64,000 bases of DNA, from NCBI GenBank assembly GCA_963716865.1, contig CAVQUF010000004.1:823038-887037 (forward strand). Direction: 5' to 3'. The notes beneath the pieces are model-generated. The model saw nothing but the letters and a program-made list of their open reading frames with translations. It searched no databases and was not told the DNA's origin. The DNA is from AC-32 sp963716865 (lineage in GTDB: Bacteria > Actinomycetota > Thermoleophilia > Gaiellales > Gaiellaceae). Of the stretch, positions 40,908 to 48,023 are shown piece by piece; position 1 is the stretch's first letter; each line of letters opens with the position of its first letter. Made by a program: the position numbers and the translations under genes.

Positions 40908-41330
40908 ATGATTCCGGACGGAGCTTCAGTGCACACCTATCTGCTGATGATCACGTTCCGGGTGTGGTTTTGCGAGATCGCGGTCTCGGGATTCAACTAC
41001 TTCGTCCTCATGAACCGCGTCTACGAGCCGCGCGTCGGCGAGCGACGCGCGCATCGAATCGGGATGACGACGCGAATCGTCTACATCTTCTTCCCGTTCG
41101 CCTACGCGCTGGTGCGGTTCGCTCACGTTCATGCCGTGCGCGAGTTGCTACTCGCCGGCACGTACTGGCTCTTGATGGTGCTTGCCTTCGAATGGGTCGG
41201 GAGCTTCCTGCTCCGCCGTCCCGTCCACGAGATCCTCGAAGGCTGGCACGTGGAGAACGGCTACATGTGGCCCTATGTCCTGGCGGCCTACTTCTTCTCA
41301 CCGCTGGTCGTCGGGCTCCTCCTGGCCTGA
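40908..41330 (+). CDS. Membrane protein, cassette-like
   Basis: A 140-residue protein with about four helices: YLLMITFRVWFCEIAVSGFNY, IVYIFFPFAYALVRFAHVHA, LLLAGTYWLLMVLAFEWVGSFLL and MWPYVLAAYFFSPLVVGLLLA (each shown in part or around 20 residues). I do not recognise the family. Starts at ATG 40908 or GTG 40930; neither has a clear ribosome-binding site. It is bounded by copies C and D of the 27-bp repeat. Confidence 0.6.
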   Translation: MIPDGASVHTYLLMITFRVWFCEIAVSGFNYFVLMNRVYEPRVGERRAHRIGMTTRIVYIFFPFAYALVRFAHVHAVRELLLAGTYWLLMVLAFEWVGSFLLRRPVHEILEGWHVENGYMWPYVLAAYFFSPLVVGLLLA

Positions 41331-41663
41331 CTCGGCCCCACCTGCGGCACGCCTGAGAACAGGATGGTGGGTTGGGCGAGCGTGCTTACGTCCGAACGCT
41401 CTTTGACTTGATCACGTAAACCACCTCGGTAACGCGTGGCAGTCGCCTGCGCCAGTGCGCGGGAAGACACCCTGGGCGGCGCGTAGGCTCGCGGCATGCC
41501 GAACGACATTGACTCAGACGCCTATTTCGCGGAGCGCGGGTTAGTGCTCCGGGAGGAATGGAACCATCGACGAGGCGTTACCTCCTGACGCCGAAACGAG
41601 GCACTCGACTCACTGGGCTGATCTGGGGAGCGGATTCTCGGTGGGCTTGAATAGGCGCACTCC
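41331..41663. other. Gap before the RNase HII gene
   Basis: 333 bases without a convincing gene. It holds copy D of the 27-bp repeat and a 30-codon open frame from 41496 (PNDIDSDAYFAERGLVLREE) that looks like a fragment. Confidence 0.4.
41449..41475 (+). repeat. 27-bp cassette-type repeat, copy D
   Basis: Begins GCGCCAGTG, core CGCGGGAAGA, ends CACCCTGG; a diverged copy before the RNase HII gene. Confidence 0.5.
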
Positions 41664-42533
41664 GTGAGCGACTCTGCCCTCCTTGCCCACGACCGCGCTC
41701 GGGGCGTTCGCCTGATCGCAGGCGTGGACGAGGTGGGGCGCGCCTGCTTGGCCGGCCCGATCATGGCCGCGGGGGTTCTCTTCGACCTGGAGCGGCTCGC
41801 CTCCGGCGCGGGCCGGAATCTGCTCGAGGAGCTGGACGACTCGAAGCGCCTTGCGCGTACCAAGCGCGAGCGTCTCGCCCAGGCCGTCCTCGTCCACGCT
41901 GAGGCGGTCTCGCTCGTCTCCATCCCAGCGAGCCAGATCGACCGGATCGGGATCGATCCCGCGAACGTGGTCTGCCTCGAGCGGGCGCTCCGCGCCCTGG
42001 GGGAGCGGGCGGAGCTTCGTCTCGTGGACGGCCGCCTCGCGCTCGGCGCTCGGGCGCCCATGCACGAGCGGATCGTCCACGGAGACGCGACCAGCGCGAC
42101 CATTGCAGCCGCCTCGATCGTGGCCAAGGTGGCCCGCGATCGCCTCATGGCTCGTCTGGGCGAGCGCTACCCAGGCTATGGCTTCGAGCGTCATGCGGGC
42201 TACGGGACGACGGAGCACATGGTCGCGATCGCGAAGCTCGGGCCGACCCCCGAGCACCGGTTGAGCTTCAACGCCCGCTGCTTCGCCGAGGCTGTCGTCG
42301 CCGCTCCCGCTCGTCGCCGGAAGCCGCGCCGTGCCTCTTGGCGCGAGCTGCCCGCCGCAGAGATGGCCGCCCACCTGCTCGAGACGCCCACGATCGGTGA
42401 CCGGGTCTGGACGGACGAACCGCGTCTGCCCCGCGAGACCCGGACCGCCTTCATTCGCCGGGTCCTGCTCGGCGAGACGGAGCCGGTCGAGGCTCCGGAG
42501 GCCGTGTGGAAGGCGCCAGGTGAGAGTTCTTAG
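41664..42533 (+). CDS. rnhB: Ribonuclease HII-like protein with C-terminal extension
   Basis: A 289-residue protein related to RNase HII, which cleaves RNA in RNA-DNA hybrids. The acidic residues are visible: Asp and Glu in GVDEVGRACLAGP, Asp in LRLVDGRLAL, and Asp in VHGDATSATIAAASIVAKV. The GRG loop that reads the RNA-DNA junction is GRA here. The C terminus adds about 60 residues (WRELPAAEMAAHLLETPTIG and more) beyond the usual length. Start GTG 41664. It stands between copies D and E of the 27-bp repeat, which is unusual for a housekeeping gene; it may be a second, accessory copy. Confidence 0.85.
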   Translation: MSDSALLAHDRARGVRLIAGVDEVGRACLAGPIMAAGVLFDLERLASGAGRNLLEELDDSKRLARTKRERLAQAVLVHAEAVSLVSIPASQIDRIGIDPANVVCLERALRALGERAELRLVDGRLALGARAPMHERIVHGDATSATIAAASIVAKVARDRLMARLGERYPGYGFERHAGYGTTEHMVAIAKLGPTPEHRLSFNARCFAEAVVAAPARRRKPRRASWRELPAAEMAAHLLETPTIGDRVWTDEPRLPRETRTAFIRRVLLGETEPVEAPEAVWKAPGESS

Positions 42534-42537
42534 CCCT

Positions 42538-42564
42538 GAGCCAGCGTTCCGGAATGACGCCTGA
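42538..42564 (+). repeat. 27-bp cassette-type repeat, copy E
   Basis: Begins GAGCCAGCG, core TTCCGGAATG, ends ACGCCTGA. Starts four bases after the RNase HII stop and lies before the cupin gene. Confidence 0.7.
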
Positions 42565-42594
42565 TCCTTGGGCTCCCAACCGTAGGATTGCGCC

Positions 42595-42999
42595 GTGTCG
42601 TTCACGCTCAGGAACATCAAGGAGGATCTGGAGGACATCGGCTCGAGTTTCGACGGCGCGCCGGACCTGGAGTTCCGCGCGGCGACCGTGGCGCTCGAGC
42701 TCGAGAAATCCGGCCTGAGCTACCAGCGCGTCCCGCCCGGCTATCGCTTTCCGTACGGCCATACGCACAAGAAGCAAGAGGAGGTGTACGTGGTCCTGCG
42801 CGGGAGCGGGCGGATGAAGGTCGACGACGAGATCGTCGAGCTCAAGGAATGGGACGCGGTGCGCGTCCCGCCCGGTACGTGGCGAGGCTACGAGGCCGGG
42901 CCGGAGGGCCTAGAGATCCTCGTCATCGGCGCGCCCAATCTCGGTGAGGCTCCGCGCGAAGATGTCGATGGCCAGCGCGACTGGTGGGCTGACGAGTAG
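42595..42999 (+). CDS. Cupin domain protein
   Basis: A 134-residue single cupin. Motif 1 is visible as YGHTHKKQEEVYVVLRGSGRMKVD, cut here to GHTHKKQEEVYVVLRGSG, with the His, His and Glu metal ligands; motif 2 is WDAVRVPPGTWRGYEA, in which the final His is replaced. Such proteins bind a metal or small sugar-like ligand. GTG start at 42595. Bounded by copies E and F of the 27-bp repeat. Confidence 0.85.
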   Translation: MSFTLRNIKEDLEDIGSSFDGAPDLEFRAATVALELEKSGLSYQRVPPGYRFPYGHTHKKQEEVYVVLRGSGRMKVDDEIVELKEWDAVRVPPGTWRGYEAGPEGLEILVIGAPNLGEAPREDVDGQRDWWADE

Positions 43000-43022
43000 A
43001 CCGGTCCGTAAGCCTTTCGGCT

Positions 43023-43049
43023 GGGCGACTGTTCCGGAATGACGCCAGG
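43023..43049 (+). repeat. 27-bp cassette-type repeat, copy F
   Basis: Begins GGGCGACTG, core TTCCGGAATG, ends ACGCCAGG. Between the cupin and the DHFR-like gene, close to the 3' ends of both. Confidence 0.7.
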
Positions 43050-43058
43050 CGACGGCTT

Positions 43059-43634
43059 CTACGCACGGCGGTAGCGGAGGTAGACGACGCGGTTGCTGAA
43101 TGTGCGCGTCTCGAGGAGCTCGAGGTTGACACGAGTGTGGTCTGCGAAGAAGGGTTTGCCTCCGCCGAGGGCCACGGGGTAGACGAACAAGTGGTACTCG
43201 TCGATGAGCTGGTGCGCTGTGAGAGTCGCGGCTAGGTCTGCGCCGCCTACCGCGATCGGCCCACCGTCCTCTTCCTTGAGCGCTTGAACCGTCTGCACAG
43301 GATCGGCACGGGAGAGGCGCGCGTTTCCCTCGACTACCTCGAGCGACTTCGAGAAGACGAGCTTCGGTAGCTGCTTCCAGATCCGCGCGAACTCGAGCTG
43401 GGCTACGTCGAGCTCGGAAACGCTCGCGGGCGTGGAGGGGTTGCGTTCTTCGGCGGTCTCCCAGAAGGCCATTACCTCGTAGAGGCGTCGTCCGAGTAGA
43501 TGGAGGCCGAGCTCGCTTGTCTGCTGGTTGTGGAAGCGGTGCAGCTCGGCATCAGGGGCCCCCCAGTCGTTTCCGTCAGGTCCCGCGATGTAGCAGTCGA
43601 GCGAGACGCCCATCGAGTAGATCACGGTCCTCAC
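43059..43634 (-). CDS. Dihydrofolate reductase family protein (RibD C-terminal type)
   Basis: A 191-residue protein of the DHFR-like RibD_C family: VIYSMGVSLDCYIAGPDGN at the start, HLLGRRLYEVMAFW, LVFSKSLEVVEGNARL, GGPIAVGGADLAATL with the nucleotide loop, and EYHLFVYPVALGGGKPFF. These are NADPH reductases of unclear substrate, common in actinobacteria and on accessory elements. GTG start at 43634. Last gene of the cassette-like region. Confidence 0.85.
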   Translation of the reverse strand: MRTVIYSMGVSLDCYIAGPDGNDWGAPDAELHRFHNQQTSELGLHLLGRRLYEVMAFWETAEERNPSTPASVSELDVAQLEFARIWKQLPKLVFSKSLEVVEGNARLSRADPVQTVQALKEEDGGPIAVGGADLAATLTAHQLIDEYHLFVYPVALGGGKPFFADHTRVNLELLETRTFSNRVVYLRYRRA

Positions 43635-43951
43635 GCCATTGTCTCCTTGTGTAGTCGGAATCCCGGAACGGACTCGGCTCCGAGCGAGAGGTAGTAACTG
43701 CCGCTGCGGCTCAGGACGTCAAATACGGAGACCGCCGGCGCGCGCGAGCGCTTCCCGCACCAGTGCCCGCCCGAGTCCGCGTCTCCACCCGGTTTGACTC
43801 GCCAAGAGGCCAGAAATCATCGGTGGAGCCGGAAACCTCGGTTCGGGTGGGCGAGCGTCCTCCCTCCTGGGGAATCTGACGCCGCCTGCTGTGCGTTCGA
43901 TGCAGGTCAACTGACACGCGCCGACCGGGAGGAAGCCGCTCCTGACGAAGA
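43635..43951. other. Gap between the DHFR-like gene and tRNA-Thr
   Basis: 317 bases with no intact gene. A minus-strand frame ending near 43719 resembles the C terminus of a GNAT acetyltransferase (RGLGRALVREALARAGG). A degenerate relative of the 27-bp repeat may lie near 43847 (GGGCGAGCG ... GGGGAATCTGACGCC). Confidence 0.35.
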
Positions 43952-44024
43952 AGCCGACGCCCGGACTCGAACCGGGGACCCCTTCATTACGAGTGAAGTG
44001 CTCTACCAGCTGAGCTACGTCGGC
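43952..44024 (-). tRNA. tRNA-Thr (anticodon CGT)
   Basis: A 73-base cloverleaf on the minus strand. The acceptor arms are GCCGACG and CGTCGGC, the D arm is GCTCAGCTGGTAGAGC, the anticodon loop CTCGTAA reads CGT (Thr, ACG codons), and the T arm is CCCGGTTCGAGTCCGGG. The discriminator base is T and no CCA is encoded. Its 5' half (43987-44024) is duplicated at 46422-46459, marking it as the attachment site of an integrated element. Confidence 0.95.
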
Positions 44025-44078
44025 GAACGTCCTACTGTAGCCGTTCCTGTCTCTCGCTTCCGGCCGCCGAGGCTCGTG

Positions 44079-44097
44079 TGTCAAGGGTTGTGTCAAG
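44079..44097 (+). repeat. Possible integrase arm-type sites, left end
   Basis: Two direct copies of TGTCAAG, 12 bases apart, 55 bases inside the left att repeat. The same pairing (CGTCAAG and TGTCAAG, 11 bases apart) is found at 46308-46325 near the right end. Confidence 0.45.
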
Positions 44098-44329
44098 TGC
44101 GCGAGCGCATGAATACGTAGCTCGCGTCGCACGAGCTGTCGGGCGCCTCTGATCGCCCCTCCACCCTCCGTTGGCTAGGCGGCCTGCGCCTGGTCTACGA
44201 CCGGCGCGGACCTCTAAGGCCGGTTGACGGCCTCTTGGCAGAGGCGCACACTAGCCGCCTGGCTGGCCGAGGAAAGGCAGGTCGAGATGCCGAGACTCTC
44301 TTTGGAGCAGGGAAGGAAGTGATGGGAGC

Positions 44330-44512
44330 ATGCTCACTCGACTGAAAGAGTGGATCGAAGGATCTCGCCGTAGGAAGCGCGAGAAGTGGGCAGCGGAGCA
44401 CGGCGGTGACCTCGGCAACTTGAGCGAGGAAGACAGGCTGGTAGCGGCTGAATACCGACCGGGTGTGCCCCCAGCGGCAAATCACGCTGGACGTTCTGGC
44501 CTCCGAGGTTGA
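44330..44512 (+). CDS. Small basic protein of the integrated element
   Basis: A 60-residue reading frame, LTRLKEWIEGSRRRKREKWA and then GDLGNLSEEDRLVAAEYRPG. Its ATG follows GGAAGGAAGTGATGGGAGC, so translation is plausible. An overlapping frame from GTG 44463 to 44591 could encode another 42 residues (DVLASEVDDLASKGRKTARR), so either a frameshift joins them or they are separate. No family recognised. Confidence 0.4.
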   Translation: MLTRLKEWIEGSRRRKREKWAAEHGGDLGNLSEEDRLVAAEYRPGVPPAANHAGRSGLRG

Positions 44513-45434
44513 CGATCTAGCGAGCAAGGGCCGGAAGACCGCCAGGCGTGGGCGCAAGCCTAAGGCCGACGCGGGAGGCCAGGTAGGTAGACCGGCCTGA
44601 CTCCGGCTCGTCGTCGGACAGGCGTGTCGGCCGATCCGCCGACGCTGGCTAGTGCCGTTCCCAACTGGCGCCCGGGGGATGTGATCCCTTTGGGGGCCAG
44701 GATGCTGCGTGTGGTAGAGCTTCGGGACGACGACGGTGGTCAGCCGCCCGTGCTTGTTGTTGAGGACGTGCCCACGAGAGGCAGTGATGCTGCGGCCTGA
44801 GGTTTCGTAGGCTCGTTGGGGGCCGGGGCGGGCACGAAGCGCTCCTAGAAGGCTTCGGCCTCGTGAGGCGTTCTCGACCCAGCCCCACCCCCGGTTTGTT
44901 CCCGGGGGTTTACGCGTTTCCCCCGATGGCCCGATTGCCGAACGAAGCGATACTGATGGTGGCATCGAAGGGGGTGCGCATGTCCGTGTGCCTCACTGAG
45001 CAGATTCATCCAGAGCGATTCCCGGTCATCGGGGTGCGAGAACAACGAGGCTTCACACGCCGCTTCCGCCCTGAAGATCGAGGGGTCAACACCCGTGCAG
45101 GGACCGCTAGACGCGCTCAGCGTCATGGCCGACGCCGAATCGCAGTGAGGCAGCGTTGACGCGTCCGGGATCTTGATCCTGCGAGTGGAACGAGACTCCT
45201 CGTGATCGAGAGGACACCCGGCCTCCGACTGCTCTTGTCAGGCCGGGTAAGACGACGGGACGGAAATGACCCAACCCCGCCGTCGAGCTTACTAGAGGCT
45301 TGATGTGAAATCGCTTGGAGCCGGGCCGTGGCGGCGCCATGCGCGCGGGTATTACGGAGCCGCGATCCGGGCGCACCCTGATGACTCCGAGACGCCTCGG
45401 CGTGAGAATCGGGCTTAGGAAGGGGGTGTAGAAG
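44513..45434. other. Mostly non-coding stretch within the integrated element
   Basis: About 920 bases. A conserved-looking frame at 44588-44800 reads VPNWRPGDVIPLGARMLRVV and ends LVVEDVPTRGSDAAA, but it has no ATG/GTG/TTG start, so it may be a decayed small gene. A terminator-like hairpin is at 44887-44911. The rest, 44912 to 45434, shows no convincing gene on either strand. Confidence 0.4.
44887..44911 (+). terminator. Rho-independent terminator-like hairpin
   Basis: Perfect arms ACCCCCGG and CCGGGGGT around a seven-base loop, followed by TT. It lies downstream of the decayed small frame at 44588-44800. Confidence 0.5.
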
Positions 45435-45704
45435 ATGTCGACCATGTCGCACGAGCCTTCCCGCGTCGTCCACGAGCGGCCGCGATGGTCGCTACGGCTC
45501 ATTCCCGAGATGTGGGCGTCGCTCGCAATAACGGCCATGTGGGTCGCCGTTTTCATCACGGCGATCTGGGGGCCAGACGCGAGGTTCAACAGCAACGACG
45601 GGAACAGCTCGACCATTCCGACCGCGGTCTTCGTCACGGTGTTCGCGTTCCTCGGCACCTGGGTCGTGGCGAGGTACGGCTTCCGGAAGCAGCGAAAGGA
45701 ATGA
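45435..45704 (+). CDS. Small two-helix membrane protein of the integrated element
   Basis: An 89-residue protein with two hydrophobic helices (WASLAITAMWVAVFITAIWG and TAVFVTVFAFLGTWVVARYG) joined by a polar loop with PDARFNSNDGNSSTIP, and a basic end. ATG 45435 follows AGGAAGGGGGTG. No family recognised. It is followed 38 bases later by the zinc-ribbon gene, so the two may be cotranscribed. Confidence 0.6.
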   Translation: MSTMSHEPSRVVHERPRWSLRLIPEMWASLAITAMWVAVFITAIWGPDARFNSNDGNSSTIPTAVFVTVFAFLGTWVVARYGFRKQRKE

Positions 45705-45742
45705 CCGGACAGGTCTGGACTCGCCGGTACGGAGCGTGAGGA

Positions 45743-46204
45743 ATGAGGCCGGGATATCGAGTCAAGCGCATCGTCATTCGACAGCTCCACGAGCCTCGGT
45801 GGAAGCTCGTAGAGCTGTACGAACCTTCGGAGTGCTTTGTCTGCAACCGGCCAAGTAACCCGGTGTGGCTCAATCATCCCATCGTTGTCTGTACCGACTG
45901 CGAAGAGGAAAAGCATTTCGTCAAGGACGAAGACGAGAGGGATGGCGAGGTAGGCGAGAGGGGCGGCGAGATGAAACGAGGGCTAATGCTGCCGAGAAGT
46001 CGGATAAGAGACTCGTCAATCAGGCACATCGTTCTCGTTCACCTCCACGAACCCCAATGGAAGCTCGTTGAGCTGTACGAGCCGGAAGAGTGCTTCATCT
46101 GTGGTCGGCTGAGCACCTTCGTGTGGCTCAACAACCCCGTCGTCGTTTGCCCCGAGTGCGAAGAGGAGAAGAACTTCGTCAAGGACGAAGACGAGACGGG
46201 GTGA
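45743..46204 (+). CDS. Tandem-duplicated zinc-ribbon protein of the integrated element
   Basis: A 153-residue protein made of two copies of a 60-residue unit. Each unit has LHEPRWKLVELYEPSECFVC (second copy LHEPQWKLVELYEPEECFIC), a WLNHP/WLNNP strand, a second VVC-x-x-C pair, and the acidic end EEEKHFVKDEDE. The two CxxC pairs per unit would bind zinc. The DNA of the two copies is also alike, which shows a fairly recent duplication. An in-frame Met between the copies may be a relic of a second gene. Function unknown; it could be a nucleic-acid or protein-binding adaptor of the element. Confidence 0.65.
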   Translation: MRPGYRVKRIVIRQLHEPRWKLVELYEPSECFVCNRPSNPVWLNHPIVVCTDCEEEKHFVKDEDERDGEVGERGGEMKRGLMLPRSRIRDSSIRHIVLVHLHEPQWKLVELYEPEECFICGRLSTFVWLNNPVVVCPECEEEKNFVKDEDETG

Positions 46205-46274
46205 CAACGTGAAACGACAGATCATCGTGTGTCACTCTCTCCCGTAGGGAGGGATGATTGCCTCCTCGCGAGTT

Positions 46275-46297
46275 GGGAGGCCCGTTCGGGGCCTCTC
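46275..46297 (+). terminator. Terminator-like hairpin after the zinc-ribbon gene
   Basis: Arms GAGGCCC and GGGCCTC around GTTCG, about 70 bases after the stop. No long T tract. Confidence 0.45.
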
Positions 46298-46307
46298 AGC
46301 GTATGTG

Positions 46308-46325
46308 CGTCAAGTTTGTGTCAAG
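46308..46325 (+). repeat. Possible integrase arm-type sites, right end
   Basis: CGTCAAG and TGTCAAG 11 bases apart, 97 bases inside the right att repeat; like the pair at 44079-44097. Confidence 0.45.
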
Positions 46326-46421
46326 TACAGCCCGTCCTAGTCCGGCTTCCGCGCGCTCCCTAGAGAGGGAGAAACCGCCTGAAAAGACGAATGAGGCCGA
46401 AGGACGCCGTTGCTCTCGTCC

Positions 46422-46459
46422 TTACGAGTGAAGTGCTCTACCAGCTGAGCTACGTCGGC
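46422..46459 (-). repeat. Right attachment repeat (5' half of tRNA-Thr)
   Basis: Exact 38-bp match to 43987-44024. It contains the acceptor, D arm and anticodon stem start of the tRNA but stops in the anticodon loop, so it cannot form a tRNA. Confidence 0.85.
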
Positions 46460-46487
46460 TTGGCCGGCTCAGTCTAGCGCCGGTGTC

Positions 46488-46563
46488 TGAGGCATCGCTC
46501 GCGACGCCGACGTCACGACGCGCGGGCTCTGCCCGTGCGTCCGTCGGAACTGACCGGTCGAGT
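46488..46563 (+). repeat. Double-hairpin dispersed repeat, copy 3
   Basis: GAGGCATCGCTCGCGACGCCG, shortened by position here, followed by GCGCGGGC-TCT-GCCCGTGC, GTCCGTC and GAACTGACCGGTCGA. It lies between the right att site and the holin-like gene. Confidence 0.75.
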
Positions 46564-46605
46564 CCGATCGGCCTCATTTCGACACCATCTCGTAGGCTGT
46601 CCCCC

Positions 46606-46992
46606 GTGCTCGAGCCGTACTTCCTGCTCCGACTTGTCCTCGCCTGGGGGATCAACGCGCTCGCGCTCTGGATCTCGAGCGCGCTCTTCTCGGGCGTCTC
46701 GATCCACGGCTTCTGGGCCTACGCGATCGGCGCCGCCGTGCTCGGGATCGCGAACACGATCATCAAACCGGTGCTCGCCCTCCTGACGCTGCCGCTGATC
46801 GTGTTCACGTTCGGGCTCTTCTACCTGCTGATCAACATCGCGATGGTCGCCCTCGCCGAGTGGCTCGCGCCCAACTTCTCGATCGACGGCTTCTGGTCGT
46901 ACATCGGCGTGATCTTCATCGTCTGGATCGTGAACTGGGCCATGTACTCGCTGATCGCCGCGGCGACGCAGGCCCGGACGCGCCCGGCCTGA
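46606..46992 (+). CDS. Phage-holin-family membrane protein (four helices)
   Basis: A 128-residue protein with four hydrophobic helices and the conserved NTIIKPVLALLTLPL segment of the PF04020-type family, in which many bacterial chromosomal proteins are annotated as phage holins. In actinobacteria these are chromosomal membrane proteins of unknown function, not phage lysis genes. GTG start at 46606. Monocistronic. Confidence 0.85.
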   Translation: MLEPYFLLRLVLAWGINALALWISSALFSGVSIHGFWAYAIGAAVLGIANTIIKPVLALLTLPLIVFTFGLFYLLINIAMVALAEWLAPNFSIDGFWSYIGVIFIVWIVNWAMYSLIAAATQARTRPA

Positions 46993-47004
46993 GCTTTCCC
47001 CAGG

Positions 47005-47970
47005 TCAGGTGGCGCCCTCCAGCTCCACAACGTCGTCGTCGTCGAGCTCCAGGCTCGCCGCCGCGACGATCGGATCGACCTGGTCCGGACGGCGAAAACC
47101 GGTGATCGCTCCGTCGACCGCGGGGTGTCGCAGCGTCCACGCGACAGCCACGGCCCCGGCCGAAACGCCGTGCCGCTCCGCGACCGACTTCAACCTGTCG
47201 ACCAGCTGCAGGTTGCGCGAGAGCCGTGGCTCGCGGAACTGCTCGCCGCGACGGCGCCAGTCGTCGGCGGGGAGGTTCTGGATCCGCTCGCGCGTCATCC
47301 CGCCCGTCAGCAACCCGGAGCCCATCGGCGAGTAGACGATTACGCCGATCCCTTCTCGCTCGGCGAATGGGAGCATCTCCTCCTCGGCCTCCGGGTCGAC
47401 GAGCGAGTACGGCGGCTGAAGAGTCTCCACCGGCGCGATCGACTGGATTCGCCGTAGTTGTTCTACGCCGAAGTTCGAGACGCCGACATGGCGAGCGAGC
47501 CCCTCGTTCTTGAGTTCCAGAAGAGTCGACCAACCCTCCTCAATCTGGTCGTCGGGAATCGGCCAGTGGATCTGGTAGAGGTCGACCGCCTCCAGGCCGA
47601 GGCGTGACAGGCTCGCCTCGAGGTCGCGCCTGAGCGAGTCGCGCTCGAGGCTCTGGATCGTCGCACGGCCCGGCCCTTCAAGCTGCCCGCCCTTCGTGAA
47701 TACGTACGGGCGTTCCTCTTGCCCGAGGCCGGCGAGCGCGCGTCCGACGACCTCCTCCGAGTGACCGAATCCGTAGTGTGCGGCCGTGTCGATCCAGTTG
47801 ACGCCGACCTCGAGCGCATGGTGGATCGCGGCGACGGAGTCCGCGTCGTCCTGCGCGCCCCAGCCCCACTCGTAGTCCGCGCCACCGAGTGCCCACGCGC
47901 CGAAGCCGACGCGTGTGATCTCGAGGCCTGTGCCTCCGAGTTGGGCGGTCCTGAGCTCGGTACGGCTCAT
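47005..47970 (-). CDS. Aldo/keto reductase
   Basis: A 321-residue TIM-barrel NADPH reductase. VGFGAWALGG begins the barrel; the catalytic Asp and Tyr are in WIDTAAHYGFGHSEEVVGRAL, Lys in VFTKGG, and His in YQIHWP. SNFGVEQLRR and YSPMGSGLLTGGM follow, and a C-terminal TLRHPAVDGAITGFRRPDQV segment binds the nucleotide. Substrate unknown. Convergent with the holin-family gene. Confidence 0.92.
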   Translation of the reverse strand: MSRTELRTAQLGGTGLEITRVGFGAWALGGADYEWGWGAQDDADSVAAIHHALEVGVNWIDTAAHYGFGHSEEVVGRALAGLGQEERPYVFTKGGQLEGPGRATIQSLERDSLRRDLEASLSRLGLEAVDLYQIHWPIPDDQIEEGWSTLLELKNEGLARHVGVSNFGVEQLRRIQSIAPVETLQPPYSLVDPEAEEEMLPFAEREGIGVIVYSPMGSGLLTGGMTRERIQNLPADDWRRRGEQFREPRLSRNLQLVDRLKSVAERHGVSAGAVAVAWTLRHPAVDGAITGFRRPDQVDPIVAAASLELDDDDVVELEGAT

Positions 47971-48023
47971 TGCTCCTTCGCCGGTCGACGCCGTCGATCA
48001 CCATAGTCGACGGTTCGACCCGT

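Larger units (their letters stand above)
43987..46459. mobile_element. Integrase-free integrated element in tRNA-Thr
   Basis: A 38-bp direct repeat, the 5' half of the tRNA through the anticodon loop, occurs at 43987-44024 (inside the intact tRNA) and 46422-46459 (isolated copy). The material between is about 2.4 kb and contains only small genes. Pairs of TGTCAAG-type motifs flank the inside of both ends (44079-44097 and 46308-46325), placed as integrase arm sites would be. No integrase is present, so the element is a remnant or depends on an integrase in trans. The target crossover lies in the anticodon loop, as for several tyrosine integrases. Confidence 0.75.

Noticed and set aside
39308..43049. 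Classical integron attC sites
   Set aside because: The repeats lack GTTRRRY/RYYYAAC cores and the long imperfect palindrome of attC, and no integron integrase is in the window. The cassette idea is kept only as a hypothesis.
43719..44132. Minus-strand frame with DVAQLVEHFTRNEGVPGSSP
   Set aside because: This is a translation of the tRNA-Thr gene, a common annotation artefact. Only a short GNAT-like tail after it is possibly a gene remnant.
44845..45126. Minus-strand frame with GAGSRTPHE, possible tRNA
   Set aside because: The underlying DNA does not fold to a cloverleaf; the hairpin at 44887-44911 accounts for the structure.
46606..46992. Holin-family gene as evidence of a prophage
   Set aside because: The family is common on actinobacterial chromosomes; no phage structural, lysis or integrase genes are near.
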